Origin: Roseateles_B sp051857535
GTDB taxonomy: Bacteria; Pseudomonadota; Gammaproteobacteria; Burkholderiales; Burkholderiaceae_C
Length of the DNA stretch: 64,000 nucleotides
NCBI RefSeq assembly: GCF_051857535.1
Contig: NZ_JBPZGY010000003.1
Coordinates: 1-64,000 of the forward strand
Direction of reading: 5' to 3'
Shown here: in pieces, positions 16,279 to 25,363 of the stretch
Numbering within the stretch: the stretch's first letter is position 1
How the letters are laid out: every line of letters starts with the position of its first letter
The notes under the pieces: generated by a model
Databases searched by the model: none
Seen by the model: the letters and a program-made list of their open reading frames with translations, nothing else
Told to the model about the DNA's origin: nothing
Translations under genes and position numbers: made by a program

Positions 16279-17325
16279 TCAGGCAGCCTGACGCCGCGCC
16301 TGCTCCAGGCCCAGCCCGAGTTCGCCGAACAGGTCCTTGGGGTCGCTCATGCGCGGCACCAGGCTGATTTCGCTGCCCAGTCCCAGTTCACGGGCGCAGT
16401 CGCGCAGCAGGCGCAGCATGGAGAAGTCCTCCAGGGCGAAGCCGACCGAATCGAAGACGGTGACTTCCTGGGCGTCCCGCCGTCCCGGCGCCTGGCCGGA
16501 CAGCACACGCCAGAACTCCGTCACGGCGAAGTCAGCGGGCATCTGCTGGATGTCCCCTTCGATCCGCGACTGCGGCTCGAATTCCACAAAGACGCTGGCG
16601 CGCTCCAGTACGCCGCGATGCAGCTCGGTCTTGCCGGGGCAGTCTCCGCCCACGCCGTTGATGTGCATGCCGGGCTCCAGCATTTCAGGCGTGATGATGG
16701 TGGCGTTGGCCTTGTCGGCCGTGACCGTGGTGACGATGTGCGCGCCCTGAACCGCCTCGGCGGTGCTCTGGCAGGGGACCAGGCGCAGGCCCGGCACGGA
16801 TTGGAGATGGCGCATCAGCTTGGCCGTGGCCGCCGGGTCGATGTCGTAGAGACGGATCTCCTCGATGCCCAGCAGGTAGTGGAAGGCCAGGGCCTGGAAC
16901 TCGCCTTGCGCGCCATTGCCGATCAGGGCCATGGTCTTGGCGTCCGGACGTGCGAGCCGCTTGGCGGCCATCACCGAAGTGGCGGCGGTACGCAGGGCGG
17001 TGCTGATCGTCAGCTCGGACAGCACCTGGGGGGTGCCCGTGGCTACATCGGCAAGGGCGCCGAAGCCCATCACGGTGGACAGGCCGAAGCGGTAGTTCCG
17101 CGGGTGGCCGTTGACGTACTTGAAGGTGTAGAGCTCGTGGTCGGCGATGGGCATCAGCTCGATCACGCCATCGTCCGAATGGGTGGCCAGGCGGGGCGTC
17201 TTGTCGAAGTCCTGCCAGCGCAGGTAGTCCGATTCCAGGTAGCCCACGAGGCGCTTCAGCAGCTCAGGCAGCCCCAGTCGTTGGGTCATTGCAGCAACAT
17301 CGTGCGTGCTCAGCAACATGGCCAT
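16279..17325 (-). CDS. Ornithine cyclodeaminase family protein
   Basis: NAD-dependent enzyme of 348 residues in the ornithine cyclodeaminase/mu-crystallin family, likely converting ornithine to proline and ammonia. The substrate region includes NYRFGLSTVMGFGALADVATG and the catalytic aspartate region GVGGDCPGKTEL; the Rossmann motif IGNGAQGEFQ lies near residue 142. The full length and the GDCPGKTEL motif favour true ornithine cyclodeaminase over alanine dehydrogenase relatives. ATG at 17325 has GGAGA six bases upstream. It diverges from an AsnC/Lrp regulator, the usual partner of amino-acid catabolic genes. Confidence 0.88.
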   Translation of the reverse strand: MAMLLSTHDVAAMTQRLGLPELLKRLVGYLESDYLRWQDFDKTPRLATHSDDGVIELMPIADHELYTFKYVNGHPRNYRFGLSTVMGFGALADVATGTPQVLSELTISTALRTAATSVMAAKRLARPDAKTMALIGNGAQGEFQALAFHYLLGIEEIRLYDIDPAATAKLMRHLQSVPGLRLVPCQSTAEAVQGAHIVTTVTADKANATIITPEMLEPGMHINGVGGDCPGKTELHRGVLERASVFVEFEPQSRIEGDIQQMPADFAVTEFWRVLSGQAPGRRDAQEVTVFDSVGFALEDFSMLRLLRDCARELGLGSEISLVPRMSDPKDLFGELGLGLEQARRQAA

Positions 17326-17413
17326 GAGAAGTCTCCGTTGTTGTGATGGACATGATTCTTCTCAAGCTGTGCGTTAGAAAGAAGCGCAAAGGTTGTTCAA
17401 AAACTCAAGGTTC

Positions 17414-17454
17414 ATTGCCATTTTGGCAGTCAAAATTGCCATAATGTCAAAATT
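17414..17454. promoter_or_regulatory. Candidate AsnC/Lrp operator in the divergent promoter
   Basis: Within the A+T-rich 188-base gap between the ornithine cyclodeaminase and AsnC/Lrp genes lie TGCCATTTTGGCA (inverted repeat, 17416-17428), ATTGCCAT twice with a 21-base period (17414 and 17435), and GTCAAAATT twice (17429 and 17446). Repeats at helical intervals fit an Lrp-type oligomer controlling both genes, probably with ornithine as effector. Confidence 0.5.
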
Positions 17455-17513
17455 CGCAGACATCAGGGGTGCCACGATGCGCTCCACCCCTGTACCTGCT
17501 GCCGGAGCTGCCC

Positions 17514-17939
17514 ATGGATACCCTAGACCAGCAACTGCTGGCGCTGCTGCGCCAGGATGCCCGTGCCACAGTGGCGACGCTGGCCGCGAAGCTGAAGGTC
17601 TCTCGTGGCACGGTGACCAATCGCATTGCCAAGCTGGAGGACAGCGGGGTGATCGTGGGCTACACCGTCAAGCTGCGGCCCGATGTCACGCCCAATGCCA
17701 TCACGGCCTGGATGAGCATCGCCGTAGAGGGCAACAAGACCCGGGAGGTGATCGCCATCCTGCTGGGTGAGCCCGGCGTGTCCGGCCTCTTCGACACCAA
17801 TGGCCGCTGGGACCTGCTGGCCGAGCTGCGCGCCGCAACGCTGGGCGAGCTGGCCGAGGTGCTGGAACGGGTGCGCCTGATCAAGGGCATAGGCGCGACC
17901 GAGACCAGCATCCACCTGCAGACTTACAAGCTGTCCTGA
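17514..17939 (+). CDS. AsnC/Lrp-family transcriptional regulator
   Basis: A 141-residue regulator with an N-terminal helix-turn-helix (LDQQLLALLRQDARATVATL, recognition helix SRGTVTNRIAKLE) and a C-terminal RAM domain for oligomers and ligands (AWMSIAVEG...GVSGLFDTNGRWDLLAELRA...LERVRLIKGIGATETSIHL). The ATG at 17514 has GGAG seven bases upstream; the 15-residue upstream extension is unlike the family. Its position back to back with ornithine cyclodeaminase points to control of that gene. Confidence 0.9.
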   Translation: MDTLDQQLLALLRQDARATVATLAAKLKVSRGTVTNRIAKLEDSGVIVGYTVKLRPDVTPNAITAWMSIAVEGNKTREVIAILLGEPGVSGLFDTNGRWDLLAELRAATLGELAEVLERVRLIKGIGATETSIHLQTYKLS

Positions 17940-18011
17940 GCTGCCCGCCGCCCGCCAGCCAGTCGGTCTGCGGCCATAGACTGGTCCGGTCATTCAATGC
18001 AGGGAGTACGC

Positions 18012-18866
18012 ATGAAGTTGATGCGCTGGGGTGTGCCCGGGGCCGAACGCCCGGGATTGGTTGACGAAAAGGGGCTGTTGCGGGACTTGAGCGCGCACTG
18101 CCCCAGCCTGGACGGCGCAGCGCTGGCGCCGCAGGCCCTGGATCGCCTGCGCCGCCTGGCCCCGTCCAGCCTGCCACTGCTGCCGCCGCAAACGCGCCTG
18201 GGGCTGCCCTGGAGCGGCATGGGCAAGTTCCTCTGTGTGGGCCTGAACTACGCAGACCACGCCGCGGAGGCTGGCATGGCCCTGCCGGCCGAGCCGGTGC
18301 TGTTCATGAAGCCGCCGTCCTGCGCCATAGGCGCGGGCGATGCTGTATGGCTGCCGCGGGGCTCCTCCCGGACTGACTGGGAGGTGGAGCTGGGCGTCGT
18401 GATCGGTCGCCAGGCCAGCTATGTGGATGAGGCGCAGGCGCTGTCCTGCGTGGCCGGCTACTGCGTGGTCAATGACATTTCCGAACGGGAGTACCAACTG
18501 GAGCGTGGCGGTACCTGGGACAAGGGCAAGGGCTGTGACACCTTCGGCCCCGTCGGCCCCTGGCTGGTGACGGCCGACGAGGTGCCGCATCCGCAAGACC
18601 TGACCCTCTGGCTGGATCTCAACGGCCAGCCGATGCAGCGTGGCAGCACGCGCACCATGGTTTTCGGCGTGGCTCAGCTGGTGAGCTACATCAGCCGCTT
18701 CATGACCCTCTACCCGGGCGACCTGATCTCCACCGGCACGCCGCCCGGCGTGGGCATGGGCCGCAAGCCTCAGCCCGTGTACCTGAGGGAGGGGGACGAG
18801 ATGCGCCTGGGCGTGCAGGGCCTGGGCGAGCAGCGGCTGAAGGTCCAGGCGAGACCTCAGTCCTGA
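18012..18866 (+). CDS. Fumarylacetoacetate hydrolase (FAH) family protein
   Basis: A 284-residue enzyme with the FAH catalytic domain after about 70 N-terminal residues. Metal ligands are visible in DWEVELGVVIG (two glutamates) and the aspartate of VNDISERE, with the C-terminal STGTPPGVGMG loop. Members hydrolyse or isomerise beta-diketo or 2-oxo-diacid substrates (ureidoglycolate lyase, hydroxyhepta-dienedioate isomerase, acylpyruvase); the exact substrate cannot be told. The ATG at 18012 follows GGGAG. It reads in the same direction as the AsnC/Lrp gene 72 bases upstream and overlaps the convergent VTT gene by ten bases. Confidence 0.88.
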   Translation: MKLMRWGVPGAERPGLVDEKGLLRDLSAHCPSLDGAALAPQALDRLRRLAPSSLPLLPPQTRLGLPWSGMGKFLCVGLNYADHAAEAGMALPAEPVLFMKPPSCAIGAGDAVWLPRGSSRTDWEVELGVVIGRQASYVDEAQALSCVAGYCVVNDISEREYQLERGGTWDKGKGCDTFGPVGPWLVTADEVPHPQDLTLWLDLNGQPMQRGSTRTMVFGVAQLVSYISRFMTLYPGDLISTGTPPGVGMGRKPQPVYLREGDEMRLGVQGLGEQRLKVQARPQS

Positions 18867-19543
18867 GCGCGGCCGCGGCGCCGCCACCAGGCCAGCAAGG
18901 CGGCAGCGCTGGCGACCAGGGCGAGCACAGCGGCGGCAAGGGGGCGGTCCAGGCGGCCCAGCAAGCGCATCAGTGGATCGAGGAACAGACCCATGACCAG
19001 GGTGCTGGGTGCCATGCCTACCCAGGTTCCCAGCAGCATCTGCCAGGGCCGGATGTGGGTGGCGCCGGCCACCATGTTCACCACCGCGAAGGGCGCGACG
19101 GGGGTCAGGCGCATCAGCACCACGGCCAGCAGGCCGCGCCGCCCCAGGGCTTCGCTGAGCAGGCGCACGCGCGGACCGGCCAGGCGCAGCAGCAAGGCGT
19201 GGCCCAGGCAATGGCCGATGCGGTGGCTGATCAGGCCGGACAGCCCGGCGCTGGCAAAGCACAGCGCCATGCCCCACCATGGGCCAAAGGCTGCAATCAC
19301 CAAGAGGCTCAGCAGCACCAGCGGCAAGGCCAGGCACAGCGCGCCGCTCATCAGCAGCCAGACGGCCAGAGGCCCCAGGGCGGCCGCCTGTGCACGCAGC
19401 CAGTGCAGGGCCTGGCCGTCGCGCAGCCAGGCCTGCCAGCTGTCCTGGTGCCAGGCCCAGCCCAGCAGCATCAGTCCTGCCAGCAGGGCGATCAGCAGGG
19501 CCAGGCGCCAGCCCAGTGCCGTTTCCAGGGCTGGGCGGTTCAT
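18857..19543 (-). CDS. VTT-domain (TVP38/TMEM64 family) membrane protein
   Basis: Integral membrane protein of 228 residues with about five or six helices. The VTT core is visible: FGPWWGMALCFASAGLSGLISHRIGH, then RRGLLAVVLMRLTPVAPFAVVNMVAGATHI and LGTWVGMAPSTLVMG, with the conserved R-P-F-N elements. Related DedA/VTT proteins include lipid scramblases and undecaprenyl- or aminophospholipid flippases. The ATG at 19543 overlaps the NRPS stop as ATGA, so it is the third gene of a coupled operon. It may handle a lipid or a lipopeptide made by the NRPS; this is inference. Confidence 0.85.
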   Translation of the reverse strand: MNRPALETALGWRLALLIALLAGLMLLGWAWHQDSWQAWLRDGQALHWLRAQAAALGPLAVWLLMSGALCLALPLVLLSLLVIAAFGPWWGMALCFASAGLSGLISHRIGHCLGHALLLRLAGPRVRLLSEALGRRGLLAVVLMRLTPVAPFAVVNMVAGATHIRPWQMLLGTWVGMAPSTLVMGLFLDPLMRLLGRLDRPLAAAVLALVASAAALLAWWRRRGRAQD

Positions 19544-22500
19544 GGCTTGGTCCGGGCTGTCATCAGCGCCTCCAGGCTGTCCGCCAGCTGATGCACATGC
19601 TCGGGCTCGAACATGGAGCCATGCAATCCGCGCACCACGACGCTGCGCAGGCGCTCGCCGAAGAGCCGCTGCCAGCCATGGAACAGCAGGCGATTCCAGC
19701 GCAGCAGCCCGGTGGTTTTGAGCAGCCAGACTGCGCAGGCACAGGCCTCGCAGCGGTGGTGGCGCAAGGCCATGACCTGGGCCACCAGGCCGGGATCGGC
19801 GAACATGGCGCCCAGGCGTCGACCGTTCATGCTGAGGTCCTGGACGTGAAGGCGCCGGACCAGCCAGCCCAGGGCGCGCCACGAGCTGGTGCCGCCCAGC
19901 ACTGCGTCGGGGTGGATGCTGTCCAGCAGGATGAGGCCCTGGGGCGCCATCCCGCGGGCTTCGAGGGCCCGGCAGCAGGCGAGGGCGCTCACGCCGCCCA
20001 CCGAGAAGCCAGCCAGCCAGAAGCGCCGAGGCTTGTCACTGGCAACGGCATCCGCATAGACCTCGGCCAGCGCCGCCATCTGCTGCGGTGCGTCGCGGGG
20101 AGGTTGCAGCATCAGCACGCTCAGCCGCCCCTCCAGCGCCCGGGCAAGTGCCTGCAGGCGCAGCACGTCGCCATGGCCCGACGCCGCAACGTACAGGCGT
20201 GGCGCCTGCATGTCCCGGCTCAGGGGGAGCAGCACGCCCTCGGCGGCCTGCGGTGCCGCAAGGGCAAAGGCCAGTTGCCGCACGGTGGGATGGTCCACGA
20301 CCAACTGCAGCGGCAGGCGGCGTCCGAGGCGGTCTTCCATGGCGCTCAGGATGGCCAGAGCGGCCAGGGAGTCGCCGCCCAGGTCGAAGAAGTTCTGTGC
20401 CAGGCCGATGGATTCCCGCTTCAGATGCACTCGCCACAAGTCCAGCAACTCGGCCTCCATGGCGCTGGCAACGGGCGCTTCTGCCGCAACGCCGACGGCG
20501 CGTGCTGGCGGCGGCAGCGCATCGAGCATCAGCTTGCCGCTGGCGCTCAGCGGCAGCTCCGGCAGCAGGGTCAGGGAGCTGGGCACCATGTAGTCCGGCA
20601 GGCGCTGGCGCAGCAGAGCGGCCAGGCCGGGCTCTGCCTGTGCGCGCGGGCCCGCCAGCCAGGCATGCAGGCGCTGCCCCTCGCCCTGGTTTACGCATTG
20701 AACGGCCGCCTGGTGCACTCCGGGCAGCTTGAGGCAGGCCGCTTCCACATCGCCCAGGTCGATCCGGTAGCCGCGCAGTTTCAGCTGGCGGTCCCGCCGG
20801 CCGGCGAAGTGCAGGCGGCCCTGCACGTCCAGCCAGCCGCGGTCACCGCTGCGGTACATGCGCTCGCCGGGATGGAAGGGGTCGGGTAGGAAGGCGGCGG
20901 CGGTGTCCTGCTCGTCCAGGTAGCCCAGAGCCAGGGTGGGGCCGGCCAGCCAGACTTCGCCGCTGACGCCAAAGGGCTGCGGGCGCTGCCGTTCATCGAG
21001 CACGTAGATGCGGGTGTCGTCCACGGCTGGTCCCAAAGGCAGGGCCTCGGTCTCGGGCCAGGGCTCGCAGGGCCAGGCGCTGGCAAAGATGCAGGCCTCG
21101 GTGGGACCGTAGACGTTGAAGAGGGCGGCGCCTGTCTCGGCCAGGAAGCGGTTGGAGAGAGCCGGCGCCAGCACCTCGCCACCGCAGCAGGCGACGCGCA
21201 GACTGGGCACCGGGTGTCGTTGCAGACCTGCCAGCAGGCCTGCCAGGCTGGACGGCACCAGGGCGCAAAGACTGACCTGATGACGCTGCATGAAGGCCGC
21301 CAGGCGCTCGGGATGCTGGCGCCCCGGCGGCATCAGGGCCACGCTGCCGCCCTGGATGAGTGGCAGCAGCAGCTCGATCAAGGCTGGGTCGAAACTCGGC
21401 TGCACCTGCTGCACCGAGCGATCCTGCGGGCCGATCTGCCAGCGCCGGACCAGCCAGGCCAGGCGCCGGGCCAGGGCATCATGGCCCACGCGCACGGCCT
21501 TGGGCCGGCCGGTCGAGCCCGAGGTGAAGAGCAGATAGGCGGCCTCCTGCAGTACGCGCGCAGCCCCGACTCCGGCTCCTGCGACGGGAACGTCGAGCAC
21601 CTCCCCCTGTGGCGAAAGGCTGATGCCGGGCAGGGGCTCCGAACACCAGCGCATCACGTCCTGCCGGCTTCCCAGCAACAGTGCCGGCGCGGCGATGTTC
21701 AGCAGCTCCAGCAAGCGCTCCTGCGGCAGCTCCGTCGACAGCGGCAGCACACAGGCGCCGCAGCGCCAGGCCGCCAGCAGGGCCGCCAGCAGGGCCGGGC
21801 TGCGGTCCAGCAGCAGGGCGAGCACCTGGCCCTGGCGAAGGCCGGCACCCTGCAATGCAGACGCCAGGGCCAGGCTGCGCTGATGCAGCTCGGCATAGCT
21901 CATGGACTGAGCCTGGTCCGGCGGATCGTCCCAGACCAGGGCCAGGGCCTCGGGATGGAGCCCGGCCTGCCGGCTGAACTGCAGCCACACCGGCTGCGCC
22001 TGCTCGGTGCTGGCCAGGTTCTTGTGCAGACCGTGGATGAGCGCCCAGGATTCCTCGTCCGGCATGAGGGCGGGGGCGTCCAGCGGGCTGTCCAGGCCTC
22101 CGGGCAGCAGCTTCATGAGATGCCAGATTCGACGCAGCAGCAGCTCGGCCTCGTCGGCCTCGAAACAGCGCTCGGACAGCTCCAGCACCAGCTCCACCTC
22201 CTCGGCGTCGCCGAACTCGCACAGAGTCAGGGCCAGGGGGTAGCGGGCTTCGTCTGCAAAGCTCTGGCGCGCCTGCTCCAGCCGGCAGGGACCGAAGCCC
22301 AGGGCGTAGCTCTGGCGTTCCAGGGACACCATCACATCCAGCAGGCTGTCGCGGCCGCTGCGCATCAGCTGGAGCCGGTGGGCGGTCTCGCTGAGCGGGT
22401 AGCGGGCGTGGCGCAGCCCTGTACGGGCCTGGTGCCGGCAGTCGGCCAGCAGGGCCCCGATGCTCATCTGCGGCTGCAGATGCAGCAGCAGAGGCTGGAC

Positions 22501-23379
22501 GCTGACGAACATGCCCAGTGTCTGCCGCCAGCGCGCGCCGCCGCGGTTGAGGCTGGGCATGCCCACGGCCAGATGCTCGACGCCGCGACTGCGCTGCAGG
22601 TACAGGGCGATGGCGCTGAGTGCGGCGTCGAAGAGGCTGGCTTCCAGCGCCTGCAGCGCAGTCTGCAGGGGTTGCAGCTCGCGCCGCGGGATCTGCAGAC
22701 GCGCGACGTGGGCGCGAGGCAGCCGGTCTGGTGCGCGCAGTGCATGGCGGGGCGGCAGGGCTGGCTCCTGCAGCGAGGGCCATTGCCCGGACCAGTAGTC
22801 GGCATCGCGCAGGCAGGCGGGACTGCCGAGGTACTCCTGACCGGAGCTGATGAAGGCCAGGTAGGCGCCGGACTCGCTTGGCACGGGGGTCAGGTCTTGC
22901 TGAAGCTGGGTGTAACGCTCGGTCCAGCGCTGCATGAAGAGCTGGGTGGACCAGCCGTCCATGACGAGGTGGTGAAAGCGGATGGACAGGCCGTGGAAGT
23001 CCTGCCCGTCCGTCAGCAGCACGCAGCGCCAGGGGGGGGCCTCGGCCAGGTCGAAGCGCTGGTGGCATTCCTGGCGCCACCAGTCCAGCATGGCCGTGCG
23101 CGCGTCCCGGCTCGGGTCCAGCGGGATGATGTCCAGCGGCGCTACCAGGGTTTGCAGCAGGCACTGAGCTCCTGCATCGGGCAGGACCTGGAGGCGCAGC
23201 GCCTCGTTCTCTTCCACCAGCTGCTGCAGGGAGCGGCGCAGCAGCGGCAGGTCCAGCGGCCCGTGCAGAAAGGCGAAGCCGCCGATGTGCAGATGGGTGC
23301 TGCCAGGCCAGGCGCGCTGGTCCAGCCAGACCTCGCGCTGGCTCAGTGACAGGGGCAGCTGCGCCTGCATGCTGCTCAT
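19540..23379 (-). CDS. Single-module nonribosomal peptide synthetase (C-A-PCP-TE)
   Basis: A 1279-residue synthetase with one complete module: condensation domain (HHLVMDG near residue 135), adenylation domain (TSGSTGRPK near 618, NVYGPTE, YRSGDRG, LPLSASGK), carrier protein (LGGDSLA near 1000, phosphopantetheine serine) and thioesterase (GFSVGG near 1125, with a late GLHG histidine). By eye the adenylation pocket reads about D-P-I-A-A-C-V-I-F-K; the first Asp suggests an alpha-amino acid, but I recognise no known code. One module with an N-terminal C domain would join one amino acid to a separately supplied acyl or aminoacyl group. ATG at 23379 overlaps the patatin stop as ATGA. No phosphopantetheinyl transferase is in the window. 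Confidence 0.93.
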   Translation of the reverse strand: MSSMQAQLPLSLSQREVWLDQRAWPGSTHLHIGGFAFLHGPLDLPLLRRSLQQLVEENEALRLQVLPDAGAQCLLQTLVAPLDIIPLDPSRDARTAMLDWWRQECHQRFDLAEAPPWRCVLLTDGQDFHGLSIRFHHLVMDGWSTQLFMQRWTERYTQLQQDLTPVPSESGAYLAFISSGQEYLGSPACLRDADYWSGQWPSLQEPALPPRHALRAPDRLPRAHVARLQIPRRELQPLQTALQALEASLFDAALSAIALYLQRSRGVEHLAVGMPSLNRGGARWRQTLGMFVSVQPLLLHLQPQMSIGALLADCRHQARTGLRHARYPLSETAHRLQLMRSGRDSLLDVMVSLERQSYALGFGPCRLEQARQSFADEARYPLALTLCEFGDAEEVELVLELSERCFEADEAELLLRRIWHLMKLLPGGLDSPLDAPALMPDEESWALIHGLHKNLASTEQAQPVWLQFSRQAGLHPEALALVWDDPPDQAQSMSYAELHQRSLALASALQGAGLRQGQVLALLLDRSPALLAALLAAWRCGACVLPLSTELPQERLLELLNIAAPALLLGSRQDVMRWCSEPLPGISLSPQGEVLDVPVAGAGVGAARVLQEAAYLLFTSGSTGRPKAVRVGHDALARRLAWLVRRWQIGPQDRSVQQVQPSFDPALIELLLPLIQGGSVALMPPGRQHPERLAAFMQRHQVSLCALVPSSLAGLLAGLQRHPVPSLRVACCGGEVLAPALSNRFLAETGAALFNVYGPTEACIFASAWPCEPWPETEALPLGPAVDDTRIYVLDERQRPQPFGVSGEVWLAGPTLALGYLDEQDTAAAFLPDPFHPGERMYRSGDRGWLDVQGRLHFAGRRDRQLKLRGYRIDLGDVEAACLKLPGVHQAAVQCVNQGEGQRLHAWLAGPRAQAEPGLAALLRQRLPDYMVPSSLTLLPELPLSASGKLMLDALPPPARAVGVAAEAPVASAMEAELLDLWRVHLKRESIGLAQNFFDLGGDSLAALAILSAMEDRLGRRLPLQLVVDHPTVRQLAFALAAPQAAEGVLLPLSRDMQAPRLYVAASGHGDVLRLQALARALEGRLSVLMLQPPRDAPQQMAALAEVYADAVASDKPRRFWLAGFSVGGVSALACCRALEARGMAPQGLILLDSIHPDAVLGGTSSWRALGWLVRRLHVQDLSMNGRRLGAMFADPGLVAQVMALRHHRCEACACAVWLLKTTGLLRWNRLLFHGWQRLFGERLRSVVVRGLHGSMFEPEHVHQLADSLEALMTARTKP

Positions 23380-25211
23380 CGGGCGCGACCTCCCGGGGCC
23401 AGGTCTTGCCACTTCTCCATTTCCTGGAGCGCATGGCGGTAGCCCTCGTCGGCGATCTCCTGCGCCCGGGCATAGGCCATCAGGGCATAGCGGCTGAGGT
23501 CGGGCTGCAGGTAGACGTCAGCCTGGGCGATGGTGCGGCCGCGCTGGCTGGCGCCACCGACGTGGCCGGCGGCGTAGAGGATGTCCGCGATGCCCGGGGC
23601 GGCCGGCGCACTGCGCCGGATCAGCGAGCGCAGCCGGCTGCCGGCGCTCAGGCGGTGCAACTGCGGATCTGCGCGCAGCTCGGCGCGCGCGTCGACGTCG
23701 ATGGCGATGATCTGCCCGTTGCCGCGCCGCCTCTCCAGCGGCGTGCCCAGGCGCACGCGCATGGCTTGCACCGGCACGTTTTCCAGGATGGCGCCGTCCA
23801 CCAGCAGGTCGCCGTCCTGCAGCACGGGCGGCAGCAGGCCTGCCGGTGAGTTGCTCGCCAGCACGGCGCGCCACAGCGGGCCGCGGTCCAGCACCGTCGT
23901 GCTGCCCCGGCTCAGGTTGCAGCTGGCAGCGAAAAAGGGGCGCCAAAGGCATTCGATCTGCTGCTCGCCGAACAGGGCCCGGAGGTCGCGCTCGATGCGC
24001 CGTCCGCCCACCAGCGACACCAGCGGCAGGGTGAGGCGCTCACCGCCGGTGGCGAAGCGGCGGGTCTGCGCCAGCACAGTGTCGATGTCATGGCCCTGGG
24101 CCAACTGGGCGCCGATCAGCGCGCCCATGCTGTTGCCGCCGATGAGGTCCACCGGCACGCCCGCCTCGCGCATTGCGCGCAGCACGCCCAGATGCGCGAA
24201 GCCGCGCGCGCCCCCGCCGCCCAGCACCAGGCCCACGGCCTGGCCCGTCAGGAAGCGGGCCAGACGGTCGACGTCCTCGCCATGGCCTTCGCGCATCGGG
24301 TAGACCCGCTCCAGCTGGCGCTCGGTCGACCAGGGCTGCGGCGCCTCGGCGTCGCGCGCTGCGCCCGGGTGCAGCAGGGCCAGATGCTGCCGCTTGAGGG
24401 ACCAGCCAGTCTCGCGCTGCAGCTGACGCTCGATCTCGCTGAGCCCCGTGCAGCTGCCGGCGCGGGCCACCAGCACCATTTGGTCGGCGTGGCGAAAAGC
24501 GTAGCGCGTCCAGGCGCTGGCCGTGGGATCGGCCTCGTAGACCAGGTAGTCGTGGCTGTCGTCCAGCTCCGGCAGCCGCTCGCGGGGCCAGGGCTGGCCG
24601 TCCAGGCGCAGGGTCTGCTCAGGGCCGTGCTCGAGCAGGTGGCCCGCGCGGCCCAGCCGCCCCAGGGCCTGGCTCAGCTGGCGGGCCAAGGCGGCAGCGG
24701 CCATGCAGCAGGCTTCGTCGGGAGACAGGGGAAGCACGAGAAAGGTCTGTGCCAGGCGCTGCTCACCGCCGTCGGCCTGGCTGCGCAGGCGGTCCGCCAC
24801 AGTCTTGATCATCACCCGGCTCAGTTCCAGGGGATGCTGTAGCAGCAGGGCCTCGTAAGCCTGGCGGTCCAGCAGGGCGACCAGGGAATCCCGCAACGCG
24901 GTGACATGCTGGGCGCGCGCCTGCTGCAGGATCATGGCCAGCTCGCCCACGCTCTGGCCGGGATGGAACTGGTTGTAGAGCAGGAGCTCGCCGGCGGGCG
25001 TCTGGCGCCATGCACGCAGGCCGCCGCTGAGGACCACGGCCATGCTGTCCGCGGGCTCGCCCTCATGGAACAGCGGGCTGCCGCCAGGCACGGTGTGCAG
25101 GCGCATCGCGGCGGCCAGGGCCAGGCGCAGGGCATCGGACAGCGGGCCGAACACCGGGCTGCTGCGCAGCATGGCGGCGATGCGTTCCCTGACCTGTTCC
25201 GATTCGTCCAC
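23376..25211 (-). CDS. Cyclic-nucleotide-binding and patatin-like phospholipase protein (NTE type)
   Basis: A 611-residue protein with an N-terminal cNMP-binding domain (about 15-140: VPGGSPLFHEGEPADSMAV, LLLYNQFHPGQSVGELAM), a middle part resembling the NTE linker, and a patatin hydrolase domain: oxyanion motif GGGGARGFAHLG near 332, nucleophile GNSMG near 357 and dyad aspartate DGAI near 472. This is the bacterial neuropathy-target-esterase arrangement, a lysophospholipase or phospholipase. The longer frame from 25349 lacks support; GTG at 25211 has GGGGAG six bases upstream. It heads the ATGA-coupled operon with the NRPS and VTT genes, suggesting lipid supply or remodelling for the product. 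Confidence 0.9.
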   Translation of the reverse strand: MDESEQVRERIAAMLRSSPVFGPLSDALRLALAAAMRLHTVPGGSPLFHEGEPADSMAVVLSGGLRAWRQTPAGELLLYNQFHPGQSVGELAMILQQARAQHVTALRDSLVALLDRQAYEALLLQHPLELSRVMIKTVADRLRSQADGGEQRLAQTFLVLPLSPDEACCMAAAALARQLSQALGRLGRAGHLLEHGPEQTLRLDGQPWPRERLPELDDSHDYLVYEADPTASAWTRYAFRHADQMVLVARAGSCTGLSEIERQLQRETGWSLKRQHLALLHPGAARDAEAPQPWSTERQLERVYPMREGHGEDVDRLARFLTGQAVGLVLGGGGARGFAHLGVLRAMREAGVPVDLIGGNSMGALIGAQLAQGHDIDTVLAQTRRFATGGERLTLPLVSLVGGRRIERDLRALFGEQQIECLWRPFFAASCNLSRGSTTVLDRGPLWRAVLASNSPAGLLPPVLQDGDLLVDGAILENVPVQAMRVRLGTPLERRRGNGQIIAIDVDARAELRADPQLHRLSAGSRLRSLIRRSAPAAPGIADILYAAGHVGGASQRGRTIAQADVYLQPDLSRYALMAYARAQEIADEGYRHALQEMEKWQDLAPGGRAR

Positions 25212-25363
25212 GCACGACTCCCCGGTGGGCACGCCTCGCAGGAGCAAAGGCGCTGCTGCATTGTGGCATCGCGCCCGGCAAGGGGAAGGCAAGACGTGGC
25301 CCCGGCGCCGCAGTGCAGACGGCCTCGGGGGCTTGCGCGGCCGGCTCAATAGAATGCCGCGCC

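Noticed and set aside
21214..23349. Antisense 711-codon frame over the NRPS condensation and adenylation domains
   Set aside because: Gln/Gly-rich shadow of the NRPS gene with no ribosome site.
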